64,000 bases of DNA, from positions 10,001 through 74,000 of the forward strand of contig JAWQFJ010018666.1 of NCBI GenBank assembly GCA_034096865.1, written 5' to 3'. The DNA is from Theodoxus fluviatilis (lineage: Eukaryota > Mollusca > Gastropoda > Cycloneritida > Neritidae). The position numbers were made by a program, and so were the translations under genes. How positions within the stretch are numbered: the first letter of the stretch is position 1; each line of letters starts with the position of its first letter. Below, one piece after another: positions 1 through 12,700 of the stretch. A model generated the notes under the pieces. The model was not told the DNA's origin, did no database searches, and saw nothing but the letters and a program-made list of their open reading frames with translations.

Positions 1-1206
1 ATAGTCGCCACCATCCTACTCGCCACCATCACAGTCGCCACCATCCTAGTCGCCACCAGCATAGTCGCCATTAGCATAGTCGCCACCATCCTACTCGCCA
101 CCATCACAGTCGCCACCATCCTAGTCACCACCAGCATAGTCGCCACCATCCTAGTCGCCACCATCCTAGTCACCACCATCACAGTCGCCACCATCACAGT
201 CGCCACCAGCATAGTCGCCACCATCACAGTCGCCACCAGCATAGTCACCACCATCACAGTCGCCACCAGCATAGTCGCCACCATTCTAGTCGCCACCATC
301 ACAGTCGCCACCATCCTAGTCGCCACCATCCTAGTCGCCACCATCCTAGTCGCCACCATCCTAGTCACCACCATCCTAGTCGCCACCAGCATAGTCACCG
401 TCATCCTAGTCGCCACCATCCTAGTCGCCACCATCCTAGTCGCCACCAGCATAGTCGCCACCATCCTAGTCGCCACCATCCTAGTCACCACCAGCATAGT
501 CACCACCAGCATAGTCGCCACCATCACAGTCGCCACCATCCTAGTCACCACCAGCATAGTCGCCACCATCACAGTCGCCACCATCCTAGTCGCCACCATC
601 CTAGTCACCACCAGCATAGTCACCGTCATTCTAGTCGCCACCATCCTAGTCGCCACCATCCTAGTCGCCACCAGCATAGTCGCCACCATCACAGTCGCCA
701 CCATCCTAGTCGCCACCATCCTAGTCGCCACCAACATAGTCGCCACCATCACAGTCGCCACCATCCTAGTCGCCACCATCCTAGTCGCCACCAGCATAGT
801 CGCCACCATCACAGTCGCCACCATCCTAGTCGCCACCATCCTAGTCGCCGTCATCCTAGTCGCCACCATCCTAGTCGCCGTCATCCTAGTCGCCACCAGC
901 ATAGTCGCCACCAGCATAGTCGCCACCATCCTAGTCGCCACCAGCATAGTCGCCACCATCCTAGTCGCCACCATCCTAGTCGCCACCAGCATAGTCGCCA
1001 CCATCCTAGTCGCCACCAGCATAGTCGCCACCATCCTAGTCACCATCATCCTAGTCGCCACCATCCTAGTCGCCACCATCCTAGTCGCCACCATCCTAGT
1101 CGCCACCAGCATAGTCACCACCATCACAGTCGCCACCATCCTAGTCACCATCATCCTAGTCGCCACCATCACAGTCGCCACCAGCATAGTCGCCACCATC
1201 ACAGTC
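1..1206. repeat. 15-bp minisatellite (CTAGTCGCCACCATC)
   Basis: About 80 copies of a 15-bp unit, CTAGTCGCCACCATC, with variants ACAGTCGCC, CACC/CGTC and CATC/CAGC. It runs off the left edge, so its full length is unknown. It ends sharply at 1206. TAG occurs in the unit, so it does not give long open frames. Confidence 0.97.
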
Positions 1207-1737
1207 GTGCTGAGCAAATCACTCTGCGGTTTGTAGTTGTCCGTGATTGGATGTATCTCTGGGCTGTTGCTTTTTCGTGCGTATTGCACGTGCTTCTTCA
1301 CCCAGATGGTGCGTGTTCACTGTTGCACGTGGTTTGCGTTTTGGGGCGCATATAAACTTTTATAAGGAAATAGGAATATTGGATGAGAAATAATTGATGG
1401 AATGGAGAAATTATTATACTAAGAGCTTTGTGTAAATTTCTGTAGCCCGCTGTGCAGGTTTTTAAAGGTTTTTTATTTGTAATAATTGGTTTTGGTTTTG
1501 TTCTCAGTTGGTAATTTCGTCTAGTGAGAGTTTTTGGAGGCAGCTTGTGGTGTATAAGTGTTTCTGTAATGAGTTAATTGTTTCATTTAAAATTCGGTTA
1601 GTGGCCTCCTCGATCTAAAACAAGACTAGTGATTGAGGAAGAAATTTCCCCAAATTAAAAAACATATACTGTCCGGTTTGTGGCGCGAGCCTTTAACGCC
1701 TACACCAACCGTGACGTATGTCTTGACATCGGCCATC
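1207..1737. other. Unique spacer between two arrays
   Basis: AT-rich single-copy sequence with no open frame or recognised element. It separates two arrays that share the core GTCGCCAYCA. Confidence 0.6.
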
Positions 1738-4700
1738 AGCACTCGTCGCCCTCATCACTCGTCGCCATCAGTACTCGTCGCCCTCATCACTCGTCGCCCT
1801 CATCACTCGTCGCCCTCATCACTCGTCGCCATCATCACTCGTCGCCATCATCACTCGTCGCCATCATCACTCGTCGCCATCAGTACTCGTCGCCCTCATC
1901 ACTCGTCGCCATCATCACTCGTCGCCATCAGTACTCGTCGCCCTCATCACTCGTCGCCATCAGTGCTCGTCGCCCTCATCACTCGTCGCCATCATCACTC
2001 GTCGCCCTCAGCACTCGTCGCCCTCATCACTCGTCGCCCTCATCACTCGTCGCCATCATCACTCGTCGCCCTCATCACTCGTCGCCCTCATCACTCGTCG
2101 CCATCATCATTCGTCGCCCTCAGCACTCGTCGCCATCATCACTCGTCGCCATCATCACTCGTCGCCCTCATCACTCGTCGCCATCATCACTCGTCGCCAT
2201 CATCACTCGTCGCCATCAGTACTCGTCGCCCTCATCACTCGTCGCCATCATCACTCGTCGCCCTCATCACTCGTCGCCCTCATCACTCGTCGCCCTCATC
2301 ACTCGTCGCCCTCATCACTCGTCGCCATCATCACTCGTCGCCATCATCACTCGTCGCCATCATCACTCGTCGCCCTCATCACTCGTCGCCATCATCACTC
2401 GTCGCCCTCATCACTCGTCGCCCTCATCACTCGTCGCCATCATCACTCGTCGCCATAATCCCTCGTCGCCATCATCACTCGTCGCCATCAGTACTCGTCG
2501 CCCTCATCACTCGTCGCCATCATCACTCGTCGCCATCAGTACTCGTCGCCATCATCACTCGTCGCCATCAGTACTCGTCGCCCTCATCACTCGTCGCCAT
2601 CAGCACTCGTCGCCATCATCACTCGTCGCCCTCATCACTCGTCGCCATCAGTACTCGTCGCCATCATCACTCGTCGCCATCAGCACTCGTCGCCCTCATC
2701 ACTCGTCGCCATCAGTACTCGTCGCCATCATCACTCGTCGCCCTCATCACTCGTCGCCATCAGTACTCGTCGCCATCATCACTCGTCGCCATCATCACTC
2801 GTCGCCATCATCACTCGTCGCCCTCATCACTCGTCGCCATCAGTACTCGTCGCCATCAGTACTCGTCGCCATCATCACTCGTCGCCCTCATCACTCGTCG
2901 CCCTCATCACTCGTCGCCATCATCACTCGTCGCCATCATCACTCGTCGCCCTCATCACTCGTCGCCATCATCACTCGTCGCCCTCATCACTCGTCGCCAT
3001 CATCACTCGTCGCCCTCATCACTCGTCGCCATCATCACTCGTCGCCATCAGTACTCGTCGCCCTCATCACTCGTCGCCATCAGTACTCGTCGCCCTCATC
3101 ACTCGTCGCCATCATCACTCGTCGCCCTCATCACTCGTCGCCCTCATCACTCGTCGCCATCATCACTCGTCGCCATCATCACTCGTCGCCCTCATCACTC
3201 GTCGCCATCATCACTCGTCGCCATCATCACTCGTCGCCCTCATCACTCGTCGCCCTCATCACTCGTCGCCATCATCACTCGTCGCCATCATCACTCGTCG
3301 CCATCATCACTCGTCGCCCTCATCACTCGTCGCCATCAGTACTCGTCGCCCTCATCACTCGTCGCCATCATCACTCGTCGCCATCATCACTCGTCGCCAT
3401 CATCACTCGTCGCCCTCATCACTCGTCGCCATCATCACTCGTCGCCCTCATCACTCGTCGCCATCATCACTCGTCGCCATCATCACTCGTCGCCATCATC
3501 ACTCGTCGCCCTCATCACTCGTCGCCATCATCACTCGTCGCCATCATCACTCGTCGCCATCATCACTCGTCGCCATCAGTACTCGTCGCCCTCATCACTC
3601 GTCGCCATCAGTACTCGTCGCCCTCATCACTCGTCGCCATCATCACTCGTCGCCCTCATCACTCGTCGCCCTCATCACTCGTCGCCCTCATCACTCGTCG
3701 CCCTCATCACTCGTCGCCCTCATCACTCGTCGCCCTCATCACTCGTCGCCCTCATCACTCGTCGCCATCAGTACTCGTCGCCCTCATCACTCGTCGCCCT
3801 CATCACTCGTCGCCCTCATCACTCGTCGCCATCAGTACTCGTCGCCCTCATCACTCGTCGCCCTCATCACTCGTCGCCCTCATCACTCGTCGCCATCATC
3901 ACTCGTCGCCATCATCACTCGTCGCCCTCATCACTCGTCGCCATCATCACTCGTCGCCATCATCACTCGTCGCCATCATCACTCGTCGCCCTCATCACTC
4001 GTCGCCATCAGTACTCGTCGCCCTCATCACTCGTCGCCATCAGTACTCGTCGCCCTCATCACTCGTCGCCATCAGTACTCGTCGCCCTCATCACTCGTCG
4101 CCATCATCACTCGTCGCCCTCATCACTCGTCGCCCTCATCACTCGTCGCCCTCATCACTCGTCGCCATCATCACTCGTCGCCCTCATCACTCGTCGCCAT
4201 CAGTACTCGTCGCCCTCATCACTCGTCGCCATCAGTACTCGTCGCCCTCATCACTCGTCGCCATCAGTACTCGTCGCCCTCATCACTCGTCGCCCTCATC
4301 ACTCGTCGCCCTCATCACTCGTCGCCCTCATCACTCGTCGCCATCAGTACTCGTCGCCCTCATCACTCGTCGCCCTCATCACTCGTCGCCCTCATCACTC
4401 GTCGCCCTCATCACTCGTCGCCCTCATCACTCGTCGCCATCATCACTCGTCGCCATCATCACTCGTCGCCCTCATCACTCGTCGCCCTCATCACTCGTCG
4501 CCCTCATCACTCGTCGCCATCAGTACTCGTCGCCCTCATCACTCGTCGCCCTCATCACTCGTCGCCATCAGTACTCGTCGCCCTCATCACTCGTCGCCCT
4601 CATCACTCGTCGCCCTCATCACTCGTCGCCATCATCACTCGTCGCCATCATCACTCGTCGCCCTCATCACTCGTCGCCATCATCACTCGTCGCCATCAGT

Positions 4701-5850
4701 ACTCGTCGCCATCATCACTCGTCGCCCTCATCACTCGTCGCCCTCATCACTCGTCGCCATCATCACTCGTCGCCCTCATCACTCGTCGCCCTCATCACTC
4801 GTCGCCCTCATCACTCGTCGCCCTCATCACTCGTCGCCCTCATCACTCGTCGCCCTCATCACTCGTCGCCATCATCACTCGTCGCCACCATCACTCGTCG
4901 CCATCATCACTCGTCGCCCTCATCACTCGTCGCCCTCATCACTCGTCGCCCTCATCACTCGTCGCCCTCATCACTCGTCGCCCTCATCACTCGTCGCCAT
5001 CATCACTCGTCGCCCTCATCACTCGTCGCCCTCATCACTCGTCGCCATCATCACTCGTCGCCATCATCACTCGTCGCCATCATCACTCGTCGCCCTCATC
5101 ACTCGTCGCCATCATCACTCGTCGCCATCATCACTCGTCGCCATCATCACTCGTCGCCATCATCACTCGTCGCCCTCATCACTCGTCGCCATCAGTACTC
5201 GTCGCCCTCATCACTCGTCGCCATCATCACTCGTCGCCCTCATCACTCGTCGCCATCATCACTCGTCGCCCTCATCACTCGTCGCCATCATCACTCGTCG
5301 CCCTCATCACTCGTCGCCATCATCACTCGTCGCCCTCATCACTCGTCGCCATCATCACTCGTCGCCATCATCACTCGTCGCCCTCATCACTCGTCGCCAT
5401 CAGTACTCGTCGCCATCATCACTCGTCGCCATCAGTACTCGTCGCCATCATCACTCGTCGCCCTCATCACTCGTCGCCATCATCACTCGTCGCCATCATC
5501 ACTCGTCGCCATCATCACTCGTCGCCATCATCACTCGTCGCCCTCATCACTCGTCGCCATCAGTACTCGTCGCCATCATCACTCGTCGCCATCAGCACTC
5601 GTCGCCCTCATCACTCGTCGCCCTCATCACTCGTCGCCATCAGTACTCGTCGCCCTCATCACTCGTCGCCCTCATCACTCGTCGCCCTCATCACTCGTCG
5701 CCCTCATCACTCGTCGCCCTCATCACTCGTCGCCCTCATCACTCGTCGCCATCATCACTCGTCGCCCTCATCACTCGTCGCCCTCATCACTCGTCGCCCT
5801 CATCACTCGTCGCCCTCATCACTCGTCGCCATCAGCACTCGTTGCCCTTC
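1738..5850. repeat. 16-bp minisatellite (ACTCGTCGCCMTCATC)
   Basis: About 257 copies of ACTCGTCGCCCTCATC, with A/C at base 11 and ATCATCAC/ATCAGTAC variants. The unit is 16 bp, so one full cycle through three frames is 48 bp and gives a 16-residue protein repeat (TRRPHHSSPSSLVALI) in any forward frame. That explains the apparent 1,400-codon open frames, which have no other gene-like feature. Confidence 0.97.
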
Positions 5851-6849
5851 CTTTTTGTTGTCCATTGTTGTATTTGTTGGTGTGCGTGTGCGTGTGCGTA
5901 TGCGTGTGTGAATATAGGAATGTGCAAATATACCCCAAAGTTAATCACGAAGTACAATATTTACATCCGGACTTGTGAAATGATACAAAAGACAAGTCGA
6001 TACAGACAAATGTCGCAGAAATGCTGTTTTTTTAAGATCAGACTTTCAGATGCTTTATTTTCAAGCAATGATGCGCAGTGTTGTTCAGCAACCATCTATT
6101 AGTTTTAGAAAGGGAATTTGTGACAGACAAGCCTACATCAAAACTATGTTGAATTACAGCAACACGGGAAACTGATAAATATTACATCTTTTTCAAAAGC
6201 AGATTACAAATAACGACATATCTAACCCAAAAAGTCAATGTTGTTCCCGTACTGGGAAAATATAAATAAGATATCAAGTACTCGTTACGATCTCTATAGG
6301 AAAACGTGCAAATGATAGACTCGGATTCTGTATCAAGGTCTTTACCTCAAATAATGAAAATTGCTTCATCAAAACTGTACATGAATCATACATCAGTTTT
6401 CGGGTCAAAGGCACATTGACATAAGGGCAGAAGAATGACATGAAGATCGTCCATGACATAATCAAAACACCGTCTGCACACGGCACACATAAACCTGCTT
6501 AAAGACCTATCTCATCCAAAAATGTATTTTAATGAAGTTTGTTCAAGATGTCTCAAATCAACACTAGAATCGTTGCAGCGGATTCATTTATTTAATTATG
6601 GCAATGCTTCTCTATGTAGATGAAAGACTCTTGCAATGGGAGTTTTAAGTCAACAGGGAATGTCTGTGCTTGTTAACAGCAGTTGTACTGCTTTAGTTCC
6701 GAATCACGATTCCCATGTGGGATGGTGGTAAGAACAGACCTACCTCGTCTCCCTACGCGATTCTTAGGAGGCCAACCACTCGGGAATACGTGACTTGCCT
6801 TGCTTTTATTATAACCAGCTCTAATGAATCTTCGTGATCAATTACCTTG
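5851..6849. other. Intergenic spacer 3' of the cadherin gene
   Basis: Starts with a short GTGTGC tract, then single-copy sequence with no convincing exon. On the minus strand there are AATAAA signals at 6805-6810 and 6587-6592. If the cadherin 3' UTR reads through the 23-bp array, these are candidate polyadenylation signals. I see no AATAAA between the stop codon and the array. Both points are inference. Confidence 0.3.
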
Positions 6850-9225
6850 CCTTGTCTACAGAGACTGATAAGCCTTGTCTACAGTGGCTGATAGGCGTTG
6901 TCTACAGAGACTGATAGGCAATGTCTACAGAGGCTGATAGGCGTTGTCTACAGAGACTGATAAGCCTTGTCTACAGTGGCTGATAGGCGTTGTCTACAGA
7001 GGCTGATAGGCAATGTCTACAGAGGCTGATAGGCAATGTCTACAGAGGCTGATAGGCCTTGTCTACAGAGGCTGATAGGCAATGTCTACAGAGGCTGATA
7101 GGCAATGTCTACAAAGGCTGTTAGGCAATGTCTACTGAGGCTGATAGGCCTTGTCTACAGAGGCTGATAGACCTTGTCTACAGAGGCTGATAAGCCTTGT
7201 CTACAGTGGCTGATAGGCGTTGTCTACAGAGGCTGATAGGCAATGTCTACAGAGACTGATAGGCAATGTCTACAGAGGCTGATAGGCCTTGTCTACAGAG
7301 GCTGATAGACCTTGTCTACAGAGGTTGATAGGCAATGTCTACAGAGGCTGTTAGGCAATGTCTACAGAGGCTGATAGGCAATGTCTACAGAGGTTGATAG
7401 GCCTTGTCTACAGAGGCTGATAGGCCTTGTCTACAGAGGCTGATAGGCAATGTCTACAGAGGCTGGTAGGCCTTGTCTACAGAGGCTGATAGGCAATGTC
7501 TACAGAGACTGATAGGCAATGTCTACAAAGGCTGTTAGGCAATGTCTACTGAGGCTGATAGGCCTTGTCTACAGAGGCTGATAGGCAATGTCTACAGAGG
7601 CTGATAGGCCTTGTCTACAGAGGCTGATAGGCAATGTCTACAGAGGCTGATAGGCCTTGTCTACAGAGGCTGATAGGCAATGTCTACAGAGGCTGGTAGG
7701 CCTTGTCTACAGAGGCTGATAGGCAATGTCTACAGAGACTGATAGGCAATGTCTACAAAGGCTGTTAGGCAATGTCTACTGAGGCTGATAGGCCTTGTCT
7801 ACAGAGGCTGATAGACCTTGTCTACAGAGGCTGATAGGCCTTGTCTACAGAGGCTGATAGACCTTGTCTACAGAGGCTGATAAGCCTTGTCTACAGAGGC
7901 TGATAGGCAATGTCTACAGAGGCTGATAGGCAATGTTTACAGAGGCTGATAGGCAATGTCTACAGAGGCTGATAGGCAATGTCTACAGAGGCTGATAGGC
8001 CTTGTCTACAGAGGCTGATAGGCAATGTCTACAGAGGCTGATAGGCAATGTCTACAGAGGCTGATAGGCCTTGTCTACAGAGGCTGATAGGCCTTGTCTA
8101 CAGAGGCTGATAGGCCTTGTCTACAGAGGCTGATAGGCCTTGTCTACAGAGGCTGATAGGCAATGTCTACAGAGGCTGATAGGCAATGTCTACAGAGGCT
8201 GATAGGCCTTGTCTACAGAGGCTGATAGGCCTTGTCTACAGAGGCTGATAGGCCTTGTCTACAGAGGCTGATAGGCAATGTCTACAGAGGCTGTTAGGCA
8301 CTGTCTACAGAGGCTGATAGGCCTTGTCTACAGAGGCTGATAGGCCTTGTCTACAGAGGCTGATAGGCAATGTCTACAGAGGCTGATAGGCAATGTCTAC
8401 AGAGGCTGATAGGCCTTGTCTACAGAGGCTGATAGGCAATGTCTACAGAGGCTGATAGGCAATGTCTACAGAGGCTGATAGGCCTTGTCTACAGAGGCTG
8501 ATAGGCGTTGTCTACAGAGGCTGATAGGCGTTGTCTACAGAGGCTGATAGGCAATGTCTACAGAGGCTGATAGGCAATGTCTACAGAGGCTGATAGGCAA
8601 TGTCTACAGAGGCTGATAGGCCTTGTCTACAGAGGCTGATAGGCCTTGTCTACAGAGGCTGATAGGCAATGTCTACAGAGGCTGATAGGCAATGTCTACA
8701 GAGGCTGATAGGCAATGTCTACAGAGGCTGATAGGCCTTGTCTACAGAGGCTGATAGGCAATGTCTACAGAGGCTGATAGGCAATGTCTACAAAGGCTGT
8801 TAGGCAATGTCTACAGAGGCTGATAGGCCTTGTCTACAGAGGCTGATAGGCCTTGTCTACAGAGGCTGATAAGCCTTGTCTACAGAGGCTGATAGGCAAT
8901 GTCTACAGAGGCTGATAGGCAATGTCTACAGAGGCTGATAGGCAATGTCTACAGAGGCTGATAGGCAATGTCTACAGAGGCTGATAGGCAATGTCTACAG
9001 AGGCTGATAGGCAATGTCTACAGAGGCTGATAGGCCTTGTCTACAGAGGCTGATAGGCAATGTCTACAGAGGCTGATAGGCAATGTCTACAGAGGCTGGT
9101 AGGCCTTGTCTACAGAGGCTGATAGGCCTGGTCTACAGAGGCTGATAGGCCTTGTCTACAGAGGCTGATAGGCAATGTCTACAAAGGCTGTTAGGCAATG
9201 TCTACTGAGGCTGATAGGCGGGAAA
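6850..9225. repeat. 23-bp minisatellite downstream of the cadherin stop codon
   Basis: About 103 copies of a 23-bp unit with core GAGGCTGATAGGCAATGTCT, alternating GGCAATG, GGCCTTG and GGCGTTG. It starts with more diverged copies (6850-6960). A higher-order block with the rare variants CTGGTAGG, GAGACTG, CAAAGGCTGTTAGG and CTACTGAGG occurs at about 7462 and again 230 bp (10 units) later. It lies about 210 bases 3' of the TAG and could be part of the 3' UTR. Confidence 0.96.
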
Positions 9226-9433
9226 ACTTATCATCCATCCGAATTACGAATGGTTGCCGCTCTCGCAGGAGCTTCGATTATTGTTTGATGAAAATTCGCA
9301 GAAGCACACCTCGCTTCATTTGTTCGAGAAAGACTAGTCTACCTAGTGTTTTACAACTATGACTGCAACATTTCTTTGCGCACCTTGTACATTTGCCCCA
9401 GTATTCACGGTGCTTTGGGTCAAGAACTGCAGG

Positions 9434-9731
9434 CTACAGGTCTGTGGCCTCCAGGTCAGCCAGCTGTACCGACACAGGCAGCCCGCTCGGGACTGCGTCG
9501 TGGGCTCGGGGCGTCTGTCCCCCGCATGGGACGTCGCTCCCGCCCGATGCCTGCATGCCGTGCTGACGCAGCGTCTCGTCCAGGAACCTCCTGGACAGTG
9601 CGCGATGCACTTCCGGGGAGAGCCCCTCCATGTGGGCGTACATGTCCAACGTCACTTCCTGTTCGTCCTCCTCAAAGCAGCCTTCCTTGTGGTCCACGTG
9701 GTTCTCGTCCAGGGAGTTCTGGGACGTCTCA
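9434..9731 (-). CDS. CDH23: CDH23-like last exon K: C-terminal tail with PDZ ligand
   Basis: 298 nt of coding sequence. The acceptor is CTCTGTCACAG at 9732, preferred over the CCCAG 13 bases further in, because it has a better pyrimidine tract and because one base (T) restores the phase left by exon J. It reads [14 protein letters not shown], an acidic stretch ([12 protein letters not shown]), a predicted helix ([20 protein letters not shown]), a Gly/Pro-rich part, and ends LADLEATDL then TAG at 9434-9436. T-x-L at the end is a class I PDZ-binding motif; vertebrate CDH23 ends similarly and binds harmonin. The first 20 or so bases of this exon plus its acceptor are repeated dozens of times upstream. 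Confidence 0.85.
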
Positions 9732-12700
9732 CTGTGACAGAGCAGAGAACGGTGCATGCAGGGGCAGAGGAACAGACAGTTCTGGGACGTCTCACTGAGA
9801 CAGAGGCATGCAATGACAGAGGAACAGACTGTTTATGGACGTCTCACTGAGACAGAGGTATGCAATGACAGAGGAACAGAGAGGAATTTCTGGGACGTCT
9901 CACTGAGACAGAGCAGAGGACGCTGCATGCAATGACAGGAACAGAGAGGAATTTCTGGGACGTCTCACTGATACAGAGGCATGCAATGGCAGAGGAACAG
10001 ACAGACAGTTCTGGGACGTCTCGCTGAGACAGAGGCATGCAATGACAGAGGAAAGAGAGGAATTTCTGGGACGTCTCACTGATACAGAGCAGAGGACGGT
10101 GCATGCAATGACAGAGGAACAGACAGACAGTTTAGGACGTCTCGCTGAGACAGAGGCATGCAAGGACAGAGGAACAGACAGAGAGTTCTGGGACGTCTCG
10201 CTGAGACAGAGGCATGCACGGACAGAGGAAAGAGAGGAATTTCTGGGACGTCTCACTGATACAGAGCAGAGGACGCTGCATGCAATGACAGGAACAGACA
10301 GAGAGTTCTGGAACGTCTCACTGAGACAGAGCAGAGGACGGTGCATGCAATGACAGGAACAGAGAGGAATTTCTGGGACGTCTCACTGATACAGAGCAGA
10401 GGACGGTGCATGCAATGACAGGAACAGACAGAGAGTTCTGGGACGTCTCACTGAGACAGAGCAGAGGACGCTGCATGCAATGACAGAGGAACAGACAGAG
10501 AGCTCTGGGACGTCTCACTGTGACTGAGGCATGCAGGGACAGAGGAACAGACAGAGTTTATGGACGTCTCACTGAGACAGAGGTATGCAATGACAGAGGA
10601 ACAGACAGACAGTTCTGGGACGTCTCACTGAGACAGAGGCATGCAAGAACAGAGGAACAGACAGACAGTTCTAGGACGTCTCGCTGAGACAGAGGTATGC
10701 AAGGACAGAGGAACAGACAGAGAGTTCTGGGACGTCTCACTGTGACAGAGGCATGCAAGGACAGAGGAACAGACAGAGTTTATGGACGTCTCACTGAGAC
10801 AGAGCAGAGGACGCTGCATGCAATGACAGGAACAGACAGAGAGTTCTGGAACGTCTCACTGAGACAGAGCAGAGGACGCTGCATGCAATGACAGGAACAG
10901 ACAGATAGTTCTGGGACGTCTCACTGAGACAGAGGCATGCAATGACAGAGGAACAGACAGAGAGTTCATGGACGTCTCACTGTGACAGAGGCATGCAGTG
11001 ACACAGGAACAGAGAGTTCTGGGACGTCTCACTGAGACAGAGGCATGCAGGGACACAGGAACAGACAGAGTTTATGGACGTCTCACTGAGACAGAGCAGA
11101 GGACGGTGCATGCAATGACAGAGGAACAGACAGACAGTTATGGGACGTCTCACTGAGACAGAGGCATGCAGGGACACAGGAACAGACAGAGTTTATGGAC
11201 GTCTCACTGAGACAGAGGCATGCAATGACAGAGGAACAGACAGAGAGTTCATGGACGTCTCACTGAGACAGAGGCATGCAATGACAGGAACAGACAGAGA
11301 GTTCTGGGACGTCTCACTGAGACAGAGTAGAGGCCGGTGCATGCAATGACAGGAACAGACAGATAGTTCTGGGACGTCTCACTGAGACTGAGCAAAGGAC
11401 GGTGCATGCAGGGACAGACAGAGAGTTCATGGACGTCTCACTGAGACAGAGCAGAGGACGGTACATGCAAAGACAGGAACAGACAGACAGTTCTATGACG
11501 TCTCACTGAGACTGAGCAGAGGACGGTACATGCAAGGACAGAGGAAAGAGAGGAATTTCTGGGATGTCTCACTGATACAGAGCAGAGGACGGTGCATGCA
11601 ATGACAGGAACAGACATACAGTTTAGGACGTCTCGCTGTGACAGAGCAGAGGACGGTACATGCAGGGACAGAGGAACAGAGAGTTCTGGGACGTCTCGCT
11701 GAGACAGAGGCATGCAGGGACAGAGGAACAGACAGAGTTTATGGACGTCTCGCTGTGACAGAGCAGAGGACGCTGCATGCAATGACAGAGGAACAGACAG
11801 ACATTTCTATGACGTCTCACTGAGACAGAGGCATGCAAGAACAGAGGAACAGACAGAGAGTTCTGGGACGTCTCACTGAGACAGAGGCATGCAAGAACAG
11901 AGGAACAGACAGAGAGTTCTGGGACGTCTCACTGAGACAGAGGCATGCAAGAACAGAGGAACAGACAGAGAGTTCTGGGACGTCTCACTGAGACAGAGGC
12001 ATGCAAGAACAGAGGAACAGACAGAGAGTTCTGGGACGTCTCACTGAGACAGAGGCATGCAAGAACAGAGGAACAGACAGAGAGTTCTGGGACGTCTCAC
12101 TGTGACAGAGGCATGCAAGAACAGAGGAACAGACAGTTCTAGGACGTCTCACTGAGACAGAGGCATGCAGGGACACAGGAACAGACAGTTCTGGGACGTC
12201 TCACTAAGACAGAGGCATGCAAGGACAGAGGAACAGACAGAGAGTTCTGGGACGTCTCACTGAGACAGAGGCATGCAAGGACAGAGGAACAGACAGACAG
12301 TTCTAGGACGTCTCACTGAGACAGAGGCATGCAATGACAGAGGAACAGACAGAGAGTTCTGGGACGTCTCACTGTGACAGAGGCATGCAGGGACACAGGA
12401 ACAGACAGAGAGTTCTAGGACGTCTTGCTGTGACAGAGCAGAGCACCGTGCATGCATGACAGAAACAGACAGAGAGTTCTGGGACGTCTCACTGAGACAG
12501 AGGCATGCAAGGACAGAGGAACAGACATAGAGTTCTGGGAGGTCTCACTGAGACAGAGGCATGCAGGGACAGAGGAACAGACAGACAGTTCTAGGACGTC
12601 TCACTGAGACAGAGGCATGCAATGACAGAGGAACAGACATAGAGTTCTGGGACGTCTCACTGTGACAGAGGCATGCAGGGACACAGGAACAGACAGAGAG

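Noticed and set aside
1633..6102. Plus-strand open frames of 1,489 and 1,432 codons
   Set aside because: Artefact of the 16-bp array; the same protein repeat appears in more than one frame.
6274..6486. 70-codon minus-strand frame downstream of the cadherin gene
   Set aside because: Short, no recognised motif, composition like the surrounding non-coding DNA.
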